Positions 8,218-17,220 of a stretch of DNA of 64,000 bases are shown piece after piece. Source of the stretch: VAZQ01 sp963702695 (GTDB lineage: Bacteria > Pseudomonadota > Alphaproteobacteria > Rhizobiales > Xanthobacteraceae); the NCBI GenBank assembly GCA_963702695.1, contig CAVPDS010000018.1:1-64000 (forward strand). The letters are read 5' to 3'. Position 1 is the first letter of the stretch, and each line of letters begins with the position of its first letter. Both the position numbers and the translations under genes were made by a program. Under the pieces are notes generated by a model. That model saw nothing but the letters and a program-made list of their open reading frames with translations, had not been told where the DNA came from and made no database searches.

Positions 8218-8703
8218 ATGAAAAAGGCAATTCGCACGATTGTTGCCGCACTGGCTGTCGTGCTCGGGGCTGGCGATCTGGCGCAGGCTGGCCTGCTCGT
8301 CCCGGGTCTCACCGCCAGCCACAGCCGTGAAGCGGCGCGGCTCTGGGAGTTGGCGGCGCGAGGCAATGCGCGCGCGCAAACCCAGCTCGGCTACATGTAT
8401 GAGCACGGGCTCGGCGTTCCGCAGGACTACCGGCTGGCGGCCAAATGGTATCACCTCGCCGCCGAGCAGGGCGAGCCGCGCGGGCAGCATCTGCTCGGCC
8501 TGCTGTTCGACAAGGGATTTGGCGTGCCGATCGATTTTACCGAAGCGTACAAGTGGTTGAACCTGGCGGCCGCCGGCGCCCCGCCCCGCGATCGCGACTA
8601 TTACATCCGCATTCGCGATGCCGTTGCGTCCAAATTGCCCTACGGTCAGACCGTCGCCGGCCAGCAGCGCTCGCGCTACTGGTGGCCGGCGCCGCAATGG
8701 TAG
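8218..8703 (+). CDS. Secreted Sel1-repeat protein
   Basis: The gene encodes 161 residues. A signal peptide (MKKAIRTIVAALAVVLGAG, cleavage near AQAG) is followed by two Sel1/TPR-like repeats: ARLWELAARGNARAQTQLGY with MYEHGLGVPQD, and LAAKWYHLAAEQGEPRGQHL with LFDKGFGVPID. The tail is EAYKWLNLAAAGA and then YWWPAPQW. Sel1 repeats form helical solenoids that bind other proteins, and exported Sel1 proteins often serve envelope functions. The ATG at 8218 is chosen because the signal peptide starts there. It is not obviously part of the neighbouring gsp locus, although it lies close to gspO, which is transcribed towards it. Confidence 0.8.
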   Translation: MKKAIRTIVAALAVVLGAGDLAQAGLLVPGLTASHSREAARLWELAARGNARAQTQLGYMYEHGLGVPQDYRLAAKWYHLAAEQGEPRGQHLLGLLFDKGFGVPIDFTEAYKWLNLAAAGAPPRDRDYYIRIRDAVASKLPYGQTVAGQQRSRYWWPAPQW

Positions 8704-8775
8704 AACGCGTCGTTTAGTTCGCCGCCACGGTCGCCCCGCATAAGCGGTGCGACCATAGATGATCAGCAAGGCAAA

Positions 8776-9375
8776 TCACGGCCACGCCAGCCACGCCTGC
8801 AGCAGCCAGCACAGCCAGATGGCGGGCGCGAAGAACAAGCCGAACGGCAATCTTGCAGCGCGCTGCAACGGCCGGCGGCCGAGATAGGCGCGCAGTCCAT
8901 AGAGCGCCAGCGCCGCCAGCGCCGCGATTTCGATCGCCAGCGGAATCATCGGCCAGTCCAGCCAAGTGCCGGCGACGCCCGCGAGCTTGACATCGCCGAG
9001 GCCGAGCCCCTCCCGCCCGCGCCAGCGCCGATAGGCCATCCGCACGCCGAGAAACGCTGCCGCCAGCAGCACGGCGCGAGCGATCGCGAGTGCAACGGCG
9101 GCAAGGATCGCATCCGGCGCTTGCACGACGGCATTGATCAGCCCGAGCGCAAAGCCAGCCGCCGTCAATTCGTTCGGGATGAGGAAATGCCGGGCGTCCA
9201 CAAGCGCGATGGCGAAGACAATCAGCGCCAGTCCAGCGCCGGTCACGCCGCGCAGTCCCGGCGCCACCGCAAGGCTCCCGATGACCGCGGCGGTGGCGGC
9301 GATGACGAGCGTTACGGTTTGCCCGCTCGTCCCCGCGCAGGCGGGAATCCAGGATGACTTGCTCGAACGACGCAA
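8776..9375 (-). CDS. gspO: Type II secretion prepilin peptidase (A24 family)
   Basis: This is a multi-helix membrane protein with the two aspartates of A24 prepilin peptidases: LVDARHFLIPNELT and GLGLGDVKLAG. The product (up to 199 residues) lacks the N-terminal cytoplasmic methyltransferase domain found in long PilD/GspO proteins, so it may only cleave. It would cut the leaders of the pseudopilins GspG, H, I, J and K encoded at 14.9-18.2 kb. The start is uncertain: the first 18 codons (with SWIPACAGTS) lie in an intergenic palindromic repeat, so translation probably begins near 9310-9320 at a non-ATG codon. It lies downstream of gspD on the same strand. Confidence 0.85.
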   Translation of the reverse strand: MRRSSKSSWIPACAGTSGQTVTLVIAATAAVIGSLAVAPGLRGVTGAGLALIVFAIALVDARHFLIPNELTAAGFALGLINAVVQAPDAILAAVALAIARAVLLAAAFLGVRMAYRRWRGREGLGLGDVKLAGVAGTWLDWPMIPLAIEIAALAALALYGLRAYLGRRPLQRAARLPFGLFFAPAIWLCWLLQAWLAWP

Positions 9376-9414
9376 TTTGTACCCCTGGGTCCCCGCCTGC
9401 GCGGGGACGAGCGG
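9321..9414. repeat. Inverted repeat between gspD and gspO (interspersed palindrome)
   Basis: Two arms of about 30 bp face each other: CCGCTCGTCCCCGCGCAGGC (from about 9322) and GCCTGCGCGGGGACGAGCGG (ending about 9413), with a 34-bp centre. Translated, this widespread rhizobial repeat gives the WIPACAGTS string often seen at wrongly extended protein ends. It can form a long hairpin and may attenuate transcription from gspD into gspO. Confidence 0.75.
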
Positions 9415-9449
9415 AGTGTTGTCATGCTGCCGCGCAATCGCGAGCCGCT

Positions 9450-11849
9450 CTAATTCCGCACGCTCAAGGGCGCGCCCGGCGGCGGGAGCGGCGTAGCCGG
9501 GACTGGAGCCGGCAGCGGCGGAGCCGGAGCCGGCGCGCGCGGAGGCGGAGGGAGTTGCGGCAATGTCAGCAGTTCCGAAGTTCCGACCCGACTGCCGCGC
9601 ATCTTCGATCGCAACTCTTCGGCAACGCGGGAGGCATCGACGCCATCGCGAATGATCTGCGGCCGGATGAAGATAATCAGCTCGGTGCGTTGTGTCGACT
9701 TGGCGGTATGACCGAGCGCCTTGCCGAGTTCGCCGAGTTGATCGAGCAAGGGAATGGAGTTCTGGTCGTTGTCCTGCCGTTCGCTGATCAGGCCGGCCAG
9801 AAGCACGGTCTGTCCGCTGGCGACCGCAATCGAGCTCTTCACCTTGCGCTGCGATACCGTGGGCGTGAGCGTGTTCGCATTGCCGTTGACGTTGCTGATC
9901 TCCTGCTCGACATCGAGCAGGACATTGCCGTTGACGTTGATGCGCGGCACCACCCGGAGGATGACGCCGGTGTTGCGATAGTCGATGCTGCTCACGATCG
10001 GGTTGGCGCCGTTCAACACGGTTGCGGTGCCGGTCGAGATCGGCACCTGGTCGCCGACCTGCAGCGTGGCGACTTGATTGTCGAGCACGACGACCGACGG
10101 CGTCGAGATCACCTTCACGTCGGTGATCGAGCGCAGGGCATCGAGAATGAGCCGCGGGTCGGATTCCTTGCCGAGGAGGAAATTGAACCCAGGCAGGACC
10201 CGGCTGATCATCGCCTGCACCGCGGTGTTGGCGACCGCGGCCGGTGCGGACGATTGCGTCATCAGCAGCGAGCCTTTGTCGGGGCCGAGTCCGACGTCGC
10301 TGCTCTTGAGAAATGCCTGCACGCCATAGGCCAGGTTTTCGTTCAGCGTGATTTCCGCAATCGTGGCATCGATCGCGACCTGGAGCTGCGGCTTGTCGAG
10401 CTGGCCGAGCGTCCGCTCGATGATGCGGTAGTTCTCCTGGTTGGCGTAGATCAGCAGCGTATTGTTGACTGGGTCAGCGGTGATCCGCACGCCGGAAAGA
10501 ATCGGCGCGCTGTTGCCGAAACTGGTCGCGCCGCCTGCGCCGGCCTGCGCTTGCACAGCACCGGTCCGCGGCGCGTTGGATTGCGTGGCCGCCGCAGCAC
10601 CGCCGCTGCCGATCTGCGTTCCTGCCGCACCGCCGGCGCCGCCGATCTGCGTTCCCGCCGGATTGCTGGCACCGCTGAGCCGCAACCCGGCCTGCGGAAG
10701 TCCGTCGCTGCTCGTCACGATCGCGCCGCCGCCCGGAGCGAGCTGATTGGTGGCGCTGTCGAGCCCGCCGCCCTGGCGGCCTACGAACATATCGCTGAGC
10801 AGCCGGGCGATCTGGCGCGCATCACCATAGCGGACCTGATACACGCGCACGCCGGTCGCTTCGGCGTCGGCGTGATCCAGGCGGGTGATCCAGGTGCCGG
10901 CGCTGCGCAACAGCTCCGGCTTGGCGGCGACCACCAGGATCGCATTGAGCCGCGCGATCGGCTGCAGCTTGATCAAGTTGGCGCTCAGTCCGCCGTCGCC
11001 GCTGTCCATGATCTTTTCAAGTTCGGTGATGATCGGCTCGGGCGTGCTGTTGCGGACCGGATAAATGCCGACCGATTGGCCGCGCATCCAGTCGGCATCG
11101 AAGCTCAGCGCGGTGTCGACCGCGTTCTGCCGCTCGGGCCCGGTCCCCTGGACGATGAGCATGTTGCGGCCGCTGTCGGCGCGCACGGTGCCGGGCTTGG
11201 TGGCAAAGCTGTCGAGCAGCTTGATCAGCGTCGCCGCCGAGACGTATTGCAGCGGGATGACGGTGATCCCGAATCCCGGCTGCACCTGGCGGCTGCCGAC
11301 GCGGTCGACGCCGCCCTGCCCCACCGCTTCCGATGCGGGGATGAGACGATAGCCGCGCTGATCCCCCACCAGCGCGACATTGCTCAGCCGCAAGGCGTTT
11401 TCGAGCACGTAGAGCAGGTCGGAGCGCGGGACCGGACGCCCAGACGCCAGCGTGACAGTGCCCTGCACACGCGGATCGATAGTGTAGCCGGCCTGCAGAA
11501 TGTCGCCGAGGATGACCTTGGCGACCGTGACCACCGGAGCGTTCTCGAAGTTAAGGTCGTAGCCCTCGCCGTTCCCCGGCGATGGCGGCTTCTGCACGCC
11601 CTCGATCACCGTGGCGCCGTAATAGTTGGCGCCGCGACTGCCCGGCGGTACGCGGGGCTCGCCCGCCGGCGGCAGCGGGTAGCGTGGCTGCAGGTCGACG
11701 GAGCGAACGGAATCCGCGGTGTCGCGCGACTGATCCTGCTGGGAGGTGATGACGTTGCTGCAGGCCGCGAGCGCCACAGCGAGGATGCCGAGCAAGGCAA
11801 GGCCCCACCTGTAACGCGCCCAACTTACGCATCGCGGAACGCTGCGCAC
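9450..11849 (-). CDS. gspD: Type II secretion outer-membrane secretin GspD (lipoprotein)
   Basis: The protein has a lipoprotein signal with lipobox LAAC, N0-N3 domains (LNFENAPVVTVAKVILGDIL, then VIPLQYVSAATLIKLLDSFA and VYQVRYGDARQIARLLSDMF), and a low-complexity Gly/Ala/Gln loop inserted in N3 (about 10500-10740). The secretin core follows (LQVAIDATIAEITLNENLAY; VGDQVPISTG; SIAVASGQTVLLAGLISERQ; ELIIFIRPQII), and then a proline-rich tail. It forms the outer-membrane pore. Starts are possible at 11957, 11925/11919 or a GTG at 11849; the last puts the lipidated cysteine at residue 30 and is preferred. It is divergent from gspE, an arrangement that lets one control region serve the whole locus. 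Confidence 0.92.
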   Translation of the reverse strand: MRSVPRCVSWARYRWGLALLGILAVALAACSNVITSQQDQSRDTADSVRSVDLQPRYPLPPAGEPRVPPGSRGANYYGATVIEGVQKPPSPGNGEGYDLNFENAPVVTVAKVILGDILQAGYTIDPRVQGTVTLASGRPVPRSDLLYVLENALRLSNVALVGDQRGYRLIPASEAVGQGGVDRVGSRQVQPGFGITVIPLQYVSAATLIKLLDSFATKPGTVRADSGRNMLIVQGTGPERQNAVDTALSFDADWMRGQSVGIYPVRNSTPEPIITELEKIMDSGDGGLSANLIKLQPIARLNAILVVAAKPELLRSAGTWITRLDHADAEATGVRVYQVRYGDARQIARLLSDMFVGRQGGGLDSATNQLAPGGGAIVTSSDGLPQAGLRLSGASNPAGTQIGGAGGAAGTQIGSGGAAAATQSNAPRTGAVQAQAGAGGATSFGNSAPILSGVRITADPVNNTLLIYANQENYRIIERTLGQLDKPQLQVAIDATIAEITLNENLAYGVQAFLKSSDVGLGPDKGSLLMTQSSAPAAVANTAVQAMISRVLPGFNFLLGKESDPRLILDALRSITDVKVISTPSVVVLDNQVATLQVGDQVPISTGTATVLNGANPIVSSIDYRNTGVILRVVPRINVNGNVLLDVEQEISNVNGNANTLTPTVSQRKVKSSIAVASGQTVLLAGLISERQDNDQNSIPLLDQLGELGKALGHTAKSTQRTELIIFIRPQIIRDGVDASRVAEELRSKMRGSRVGTSELLTLPQLPPPPRAPAPAPPLPAPVPATPLPPPGAPLSVRN

Positions 11850-12026
11850 GCGACCCCACTCTGACCCACTCGACGCGCCCACACGGGCGATTGGAGCCGG
11901 AAGCCTATATCCCCAGCGCATTGACATCAATCGATTATTTTTGCAAACTTTGGCCATTCATCCAAGGAGGAACGGTAACTCTCGGAGAGTATCGCCGAGA
12001 GATTTCCCTATCCAAGGGCCGTGTCG
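11850..12026. promoter_or_regulatory. Divergent control region between gspD and gspE
   Basis: The two arms of the secretion locus diverge from here. An inverted repeat, CTCTCGG (11979-11985) and CCGAGAG (11995-12001), lies about 25 bp before the gspE start and could be an operator or a leader hairpin. An AAGGAGG at 11965-11971 is not followed by a useful reading frame. No sigma-factor boxes stand out clearly. Confidence 0.4.
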
Positions 12027-13717
12027 ATGACTGCAGATATTCCGGGAGATTTCACAAAATACTTGAAGAGCAGGCATTCGATCCGCGGAGACTTGGCCTC
12101 GCACGCCGGCTCTGCTGAAAATCGTCCCGGCGATCACCTGCTTCGCAACCTCTGGCAAGCGACCGACCTGACCGCCAGCGATTTCGCCGACGAGGTTGCC
12201 CGCTTCTATCAGTTCCCGCGCATCACTCTTCCCGATCTGTTGGCGGCGAAGCCGCTCGCAGCACGCTTCTCGCGGCGGTTCGTGCGCGAGACGATGGTAT
12301 TTCCCTATGAGGCCGCCGACGGCGGCTTCCGCATTGTCCTGGCCGACCCGACCGACCTGGCGGCAGTGCGCGCCGCCGAGATCGTCCTCGGCGGACCGGT
12401 CGAGGTCGAAGTCGCCTCCTTCGAGGACCTGGCTATCACGCTGCAGCAGCGGCTGGGCGATGACGCGTCGCCGGCGCCGGATGCGGACGAAGCCACGCTG
12501 GCGCCGGACGAGGACATCGAAAGCCTGCGCGATCTCGCCAGCGGCGCCCCGGTCGTGCGCGCGGTCAACGACCTGCTGGAGAAGGCCGTCGAGCTGCGCG
12601 CGACCGATATTCACATCGAGCCGTTCCGCACCGGCCTCGTCGTGCGCATGCGGGTCGACGGCCTGCTGCGGGCGGTGCCGACGCCAAGCGGGGCGCTGCC
12701 GCAGGCGCTGATCTCGCGCATCAAGATTTTGGCCGGCCTCAACATCGCCGAGCGGCGGCTGCCGCAGGACGGCGCCGCCCGCCTGCGCATCGCGCGCACT
12801 GACATCGACATCCGCGTCGCGACCATGCCGACGCAGCACGGCGAATCCGCCGTGATCCGCCTGCTGCCGCGCGATCGCGGCCTGCTCGACATCGCGCAAG
12901 CTCGGCCTCTCCGACGCGCGACGAAGCCACGCTCGAGCGGCTGCTCGATCTGCCGCACGGCATGATCGTCATCACCGGTCCGACCGGCAGCGGCAAGACC
13001 ACGACGCTCGCCACCATGCTGTCGATTCTCAATCAGCCCACGCGCAAGATCCTCACCATCGAGGACCCGGTCGAATACGAAATCCACGGCGTCAACCAAT
13101 CGCAGGTCAAGCCCGTCGATCGGCCTTACCTTCGCCAACGCGCTGCGCGCCTTCGTGCGCCAGGACCCCGACGTGATCATGGTCGGCGAGGTCCGCGATC
13201 GCCGAGACCGCCAATATCGCGATCCACGCCGCGCTGACCGGCCACCTCGTGCTCACCACGCTGCATACCGAAACCGCCGCGGCGGCGGTGCCGCGGCTGC
13301 TCGATCTCGGCGTGGAGGGATTCCTGCTCAAGTCGACCTTGCGCGCCGTGATCGCACAGCGGCTCGTGCGCATCCTCTGCGACCGCTGCAAGACGCCGCA
13401 AGCGCCTGACCGAGAACGACCTCGCCGCCGACCCGCGCTACGCCGCCCTCGGCCTCAAGCTCGGCGAAATCGTGTATCAGCCGCACGGTTGCGAGCGTTG
13501 CGGCGATACCGGCTATCGCGGCCGCACCGGCGTGTTCGAAATGATCGACATGGTCCAGTCGGTCCGCGAGCTGATCCGATCCGACTCCGATTCCGGCACC
13601 ATCGACCAGGCGGCGATCAAGGCGGGCATGATCACCATGGTCGAGGACGCGGTCGCCAAATGCCGCTCCGGCGTGACCTCGGCGGCCGAGGTCCTGCGCG
13701 TCACGACGGTGAGGTGA
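12027..13717 (+). pseudogene. gspE: Type II secretion ATPase GspE, broken by five +1 insertions
   Basis: Read across frames, this is a complete 561-residue GspE: N-terminal domain, SGAPVVRAVNDLLEKAVELR, DIHIEPF, Walker A GPTGSGKTTTLATML (about 12977-13021), IEDPVEY, QDPDVIMVGEVRD, LTTLHTE, and the zinc-binding CDRCK...CERCG pair. The frame moves by one base at about 12897, 12913-12916, 13117, 13197 and 13403, always by insertion: for example GCG-c-AAG, CCC-g-TCG, GAT-c-GCC and GCG-c-CTG. Removing the five bases restores one frame to the TGA at 13715-13717. The ATG at 12027 has AAGGG eight bases upstream. As sequenced, no functional motor can be made. Either the gene is decaying or these are sequence errors. 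Confidence 0.85.
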
Positions 13718-13721
13718 CGCC

Positions 13722-14936
13722 GTGCCGGGCTTCCGCTATCGGGCTCTGACCCAGGCCGGCGAGATCGTCACCGGCTCGATCTCGGCGCCGACCGTGGCCG
13801 AGGTCGCCCGCCGGATCGAATATCTCGGCCTGGTCCCGATCGACACCGTCAGCGAGGAAGCAAACGCGGGGCAATCGCGTTGGACCATCACGCTGGGACG
13901 GCGGGCGCGGGCGGAGGACATCACCGTCTTCACCCTCGACCTGTCCCTGCTGCTGCGCGCCGGCGCCCGCATCGACGACGCGCTTGAATTGCTCGCCAAC
14001 GACGTTGACATCGGTCCGTTGCGTCCGGCGATCGCCAAGGTGCACGCGAGCGTGCTGTCTGGCGAAAGCTTCGGTGACGCCATCTCCCACCACCCCGCCT
14101 TGTTCCCACCGATGTACATCGCGCTCGCGCGGGTCGGGGAAGCCTCCAATACACTCGACCAGATTCTCGAAGTCCTCGCCGACGAACGCGGGCGCTCGGA
14201 GGCGTTGCGCCGCAAGCTCGGCGACGCGCTGCGCTACCCGGCGTTCGTGCTGTTCGCGGCGATGTGCGTGATGCTGTTCTTCCTGCTGTTCGTGCTGCCA
14301 CAATTCGCGACGGTTCTGCGTGATTTCGGCGCCAAGCTCGATCCGGTCATCGTCATCTTCATCGGCTTTTCGGATTTCCTGCAGGCGCATTTGAAGGTGA
14401 TCGCCGCCAGTGCGGCTGCCCTCCTGCTGACGATCCTCCTGCTGGCGCGCCAGCCGCGGGTGCGCATGGCTGTCGTTTTGGCAATCGTCCGCCTACCGCT
14501 GATCCGCTCGATGCTGCAATTCCATCGCACGGCTCTGTTCTGCCGCAATCTTGGCGTCCTTTTGTCGAGTGGGGTGGCGTTGCCGACAACCTTGCGCATC
14601 CTGGCTGATATGATGTCGACCACAAGCGATCCGGCCGTCTGGCGGCGGACGGTCGAGCGGGTGCGGCACGGCGGCAAGCTGTCGGATGCGATGGCGGACA
14701 GCGCCGTGCTTCCGGCCATGGCGGTACGGATGCTTCGTTTGGGCGAAGAGACCGGAAAGCTCCCGATGCTCGCCAGTCGGGTTGCGGAGTTTTACGAATC
14801 GAAGCTCCAGCGCAGCCTCGATCGCATCGTCGGCATCGCCGGACCGGCGGCGATCATCGCCATCAGCATCGTCGTCGGCGGCTTGATCGTGTCGATCATG
14901 ACGTCGCTGCTGTCGGTTACTTCGGTCATCAACTAG
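13722..14936 (+). CDS. gspF: Type II secretion inner-membrane platform protein GspF
   Basis: The gene encodes 404 residues starting at GTG 13722, four bases after gspE. Two GspF domains are seen (about 70-190 and 270-395), with FTLDLSLLLRAGARIDDALE and the repeat-equivalent FCRNLGVLLSSGVALPTTLR. Hydrophobic helices lie near 170-195, 215-240 and 375-400. The short start MPGFRYRALTQAGEIVTG is typical. GspF links the GspE ATPase to pseudopilus assembly. It is uninterrupted, in contrast to gspE next door. Confidence 0.93.
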   Translation: MPGFRYRALTQAGEIVTGSISAPTVAEVARRIEYLGLVPIDTVSEEANAGQSRWTITLGRRARAEDITVFTLDLSLLLRAGARIDDALELLANDVDIGPLRPAIAKVHASVLSGESFGDAISHHPALFPPMYIALARVGEASNTLDQILEVLADERGRSEALRRKLGDALRYPAFVLFAAMCVMLFFLLFVLPQFATVLRDFGAKLDPVIVIFIGFSDFLQAHLKVIAASAAALLLTILLLARQPRVRMAVVLAIVRLPLIRSMLQFHRTALFCRNLGVLLSSGVALPTTLRILADMMSTTSDPAVWRRTVERVRHGGKLSDAMADSAVLPAMAVRMLRLGEETGKLPMLASRVAEFYESKLQRSLDRIVGIAGPAAIIAISIVVGGLIVSIMTSLLSVTSVIN

Positions 14937-15434
14937 ATGAGTGAGCGCGACGTGAATCATTGGATCAATAATCATTGGATCAATCGAATGAGCTGGAAGC
15001 GCCGCCGACGCTCGGCGCGAAGCGGCGAAGCGGGCTTCACGCTGGTCGAGATCCTGGTGGTCATCACCATTATCGGTTTGATCATGGGACTGGTCGGTCC
15101 ACGCGTGGTCAACTACCTCACCGAGTCAAAGGCCAAGGCCGCCAAGATTCAGATCGAGAGCTTCTCGAGCGCACTCGATCTCTTCTATCTCGATATCGGC
15201 CGCTATCCGTCGACCTCGGAAGGTTTGGCCGCGCTGGCGGCACGCCCCGGCAACACGGCATCCTGGAACGGCCCCTATCTCAAGAACGCGCAGGTTCCAG
15301 ACGATCCGTGGGGGCATCCCTACCTTTACCGCTCGCCAGGACAGCATGGCGTCTATGACATCGTCTCCTACGGCACGGACGGGCAGGAAGGTGGAACTGG
15401 AACGGCCGCCGATATCACGAGCTGGATACGCTGA
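14937..15434 (+). CDS. gspG: Major pseudopilin GspG
   Basis: The protein has a prepilin leader with cleavage site GEAGFTLVEILVVITIIGLI (G/F cleavage, Glu at +5), followed by YPSTSEGLAALAARPGN, WNGPYLKNAQVPDDPWGHPY and VSYGTDGQEGGTG, the calcium-binding loop region typical of GspG. The leader is preceded by a 15-bp tandem duplication (AATCATTGGATCAAT twice, 14954-14983, giving NHWINNHWIN), so the native start may be the ATG at 14990 (MSWKRRRR). It forms the shaft of the pseudopilus after cleavage by GspO. Confidence 0.93.
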   Translation: MSERDVNHWINNHWINRMSWKRRRRSARSGEAGFTLVEILVVITIIGLIMGLVGPRVVNYLTESKAKAAKIQIESFSSALDLFYLDIGRYPSTSEGLAALAARPGNTASWNGPYLKNAQVPDDPWGHPYLYRSPGQHGVYDIVSYGTDGQEGGTGTAADITSWIR

Positions 15435-15891
15435 TCGCGCTCAGGGCGAAGAAGGCTTCACCCTGATCGAGATGGTGTGCGTGCTCGCGATCATCGCTGC
15501 ACTTGCGGCGATCATCCTGCCGGCGCTGCCGCGCGGGACCTCGCGCGCGCGGCTTGAATCCTATGCGATCGACATGGCGACGCTGCTCAAGACCGATCGC
15601 AATGCCGCGATCCGACGCCGCACCGCGATCACCGCCAACGTGAATGCGGCCGAACGCGCGCTGCGCTCAGGCTCGAACACGCGCATCGTGCGCGTGCCGG
15701 ACGACGTCAAGTTCGATGCGCTGCTGGCTTCGCGCTGCAATCAACGACCCGCGGGCTCGACCATCCAGTTCTTCGCGTCCGGCATGTCGTGCGGCGGCGT
15801 GATTTCGATCACCCGGCTCGGGGTCGGCTACGAAGTGCGGGTCAACTGGCTAACCGGGGGGGTGGAAGTTGTCCCGGTCAACGCCCTCTGA
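15391..15891 (+). CDS. gspH: Minor pseudopilin GspH
   Basis: The prepilin motif GEEGFTLIEMVCVLAIIAAL is followed by a GspH-type body (LESYAIDMATLLKTDRNAAI; IQFFASGMSCGG; GVGYEVRVNWLTGGVEVVPV). The start is uncertain: a GTG at 15391 gives a short leader and overlaps gspG by 44 bp, and longer frames begin at 15346. It is a tip-complex pseudopilin processed by GspO. The gene is intact and continues the operon. Confidence 0.85.
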   Translation: MELERPPISRAGYADRAQGEEGFTLIEMVCVLAIIAALAAIILPALPRGTSRARLESYAIDMATLLKTDRNAAIRRRTAITANVNAAERALRSGSNTRIVRVPDDVKFDALLASRCNQRPAGSTIQFFASGMSCGGVISITRLGVGYEVRVNWLTGGVEVVPVNAL

Positions 15892-15919
15892 CGCGCGCCC
15901 CGCTGAGACTCGGCATACA

Positions 15920-16035
15920 CTCCCCGCCCCTCATCCTGAGGAGCCGTCGAAGACGGCGGCTCGAACGATCCTGCTCCGAGCGCGCCTCCAGGATGCTTCG
16001 AGACGGGCGCCGCGCGCCCTCCTCAGGGTGCGGAA
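15920..16035. repeat. Interspersed repeat between gspH and gspI
   Basis: The segment begins CCTCATCCTGAGGAGCC and ends CTCCTCAGGGTGCGGAACGA, with imperfect inverted arms and a central CAGGATGCTTCGAGACG stretch. This is a common intergenic repeat in Bradyrhizobium-like genomes. It lies inside the longest possible gspI frame, which shows that the annotated start of gspI should be downstream of it. Confidence 0.7.
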
Positions 16036-16453
16036 CGACCATGGCATCGCCCCTTCATGCCCCACGCGCAAGCGCAACGACGCCGGTTTCACCTTGATCG
16101 AGGTGCTGGTCGCGCTTGCGGTCGTGTCCGTCTCGCTCGCCGCCATCGGATCGCTGATCGCGACCACGATCCGCGGCATCCGTTCGCTCAATACGAATTT
16201 CGCGCTGGTGGAAACCGCCCGCGCGGTAATGGCCGGATTGCCCGATCGCAAGGATCTCGCGCCGGGCAATTTTTCCGGCGAACTCGCAAATCATCGCTGG
16301 CGGGTCGATGTCCTGCCGTTCGCTGCCGGCAATCCCGATCCCAACGTGGTGCCCCCGTGGGTGCCGCAGACAGTCATCGTCCGGGTGCAGTCGCCGAGCG
16401 GCAAAATCATCCAGATCAACACGGTGCGGCTGCTGCCGAGGCCGGGATCATGA
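16028..16453 (+). CDS. gspI: Minor pseudopilin GspI
   Basis: Prepilin motif NDAGFTLIEVLVALAVVSVS with Glu at +5, then the short GspI body ending in IIQINTVRLLPRPGS. A frame open from 15869 would add about 50 residues translated from an interspersed repeat, which is unlikely to be real. A GTG at 16028 gives a leader of about 18 residues and is taken as the start, with limited confidence. The stop overlaps the gspJ ATG by four bases (ATGA). GspI nucleates the pseudopilus tip with GspJ and GspK. Confidence 0.85.
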   Translation: MRNDHGIAPSCPTRKRNDAGFTLIEVLVALAVVSVSLAAIGSLIATTIRGIRSLNTNFALVETARAVMAGLPDRKDLAPGNFSGELANHRWRVDVLPFAAGNPDPNVVPPWVPQTVIVRVQSPSGKIIQINTVRLLPRPGS

Positions 16454-17220
16454 GCCGGATCTTTGCCAATCCGTTCGTCATTTTGTTCTCATCGCGTCAT
16501 GGCCGCGGCGATCCGCGCGGCGAGGCCGGCTTCACGCTGATCGAAGCCTTGATTTCCACCGCCCTCATGGCCGCCGTCATCGCCGCGATCGCCACCGTGA
16601 CGGCGCAATGGCTGCCGAACTGGAACCGCGGCTTCGCCGGGATCCAGCGCAGCGAATTGCTGGCGCTCGGGCTCGAACGGCTCGTGGGCGATCTCTCGGC
16701 AGCCGAGTTCGTGCCGGCCAACCGCGACACGAAATCGCCGCTGTTTGACGGCGGCCAGCTCGCGGTGACCTTCGTGCGCACCGCCATCGGACCCAATGCA
16801 CGCCCAAGCCTCGATCTCGTCCGCTTCACGGAGATCGGCAGCACGACGGGCCCGGCCTTGGTCCGCACCCACACGCCGTTCGTCCCTCTCACCGAAGACG
16901 CCCAGCCGAATTTCAGCGACCCCGTCGTGGTGGCGCGCGCGCCTTTCCGGATCACGTTTTCCTACGCCGGGCCGGATCGGGTGTGGCAGGACACTTGGCA
17001 GAATGCGCCGCAACTGCCGCGAGCGGTCCGCCTGCAGGTGCGCGATGCGTCGACCTCGCGCCTCCTGTCGGTTTCGACCGCCATGCTCCTGCATGCGGAT
17101 GTGCCGCCCGCTTGCGTCAAGGCTGAATCGCTCGCGGAGTGTTTCAACCCCAAGCGCGATCAGCCAGACGGTGACAATCCCGCCGCCGCGGCAGGCAACC
17201 AAGCAGGAGGTCGACAGTGA
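16450..17220 (+). CDS. gspJ: Minor pseudopilin GspJ
   Basis: The gene encodes 256 residues from the ATG at 16450, overlapping gspI. The leader ends RGEAGFTLIEALISTALMAA (Glu at +5). The body has WLPNWNRGFAGIQRSELLAL and FRITFSYAGPDRVWQDTW, as in GspJ proteins. It is a component of the GspI-J-K tip complex. The C-terminal tail is rich in Asp, Pro and Ala and probably flexible. The stop overlaps the gspK GTG. Confidence 0.9.
   Translation: MSRIFANPFVILFSSRHGRGDPRGEAGFTLIEALISTALMAAVIAAIATVTAQWLPNWNRGFAGIQRSELLALGLERLVGDLSAAEFVPANRDTKSPLFDGGQLAVTFVRTAIGPNARPSLDLVRFTEIGSTTGPALVRTHTPFVPLTEDAQPNFSDPVVVARAPFRITFSYAGPDRVWQDTWQNAPQLPRAVRLQVRDASTSRLLSVSTAMLLHADVPPACVKAESLAECFNPKRDQPDGDNPAAAAGNQAGGRQ

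Noticed and set aside
9354..11864. 836-codon open frame on the plus strand opposite gspD
   Set aside because: It is the exact antisense of a clear secretin. Its protein is Arg/Asp/His-rich without family features. High GC makes such shadows common.
12027..13717. Programmed frameshifting in gspE
   Set aside because: Five separate shifts with no slippery heptamers would be unprecedented; mutation or sequence error is far simpler.
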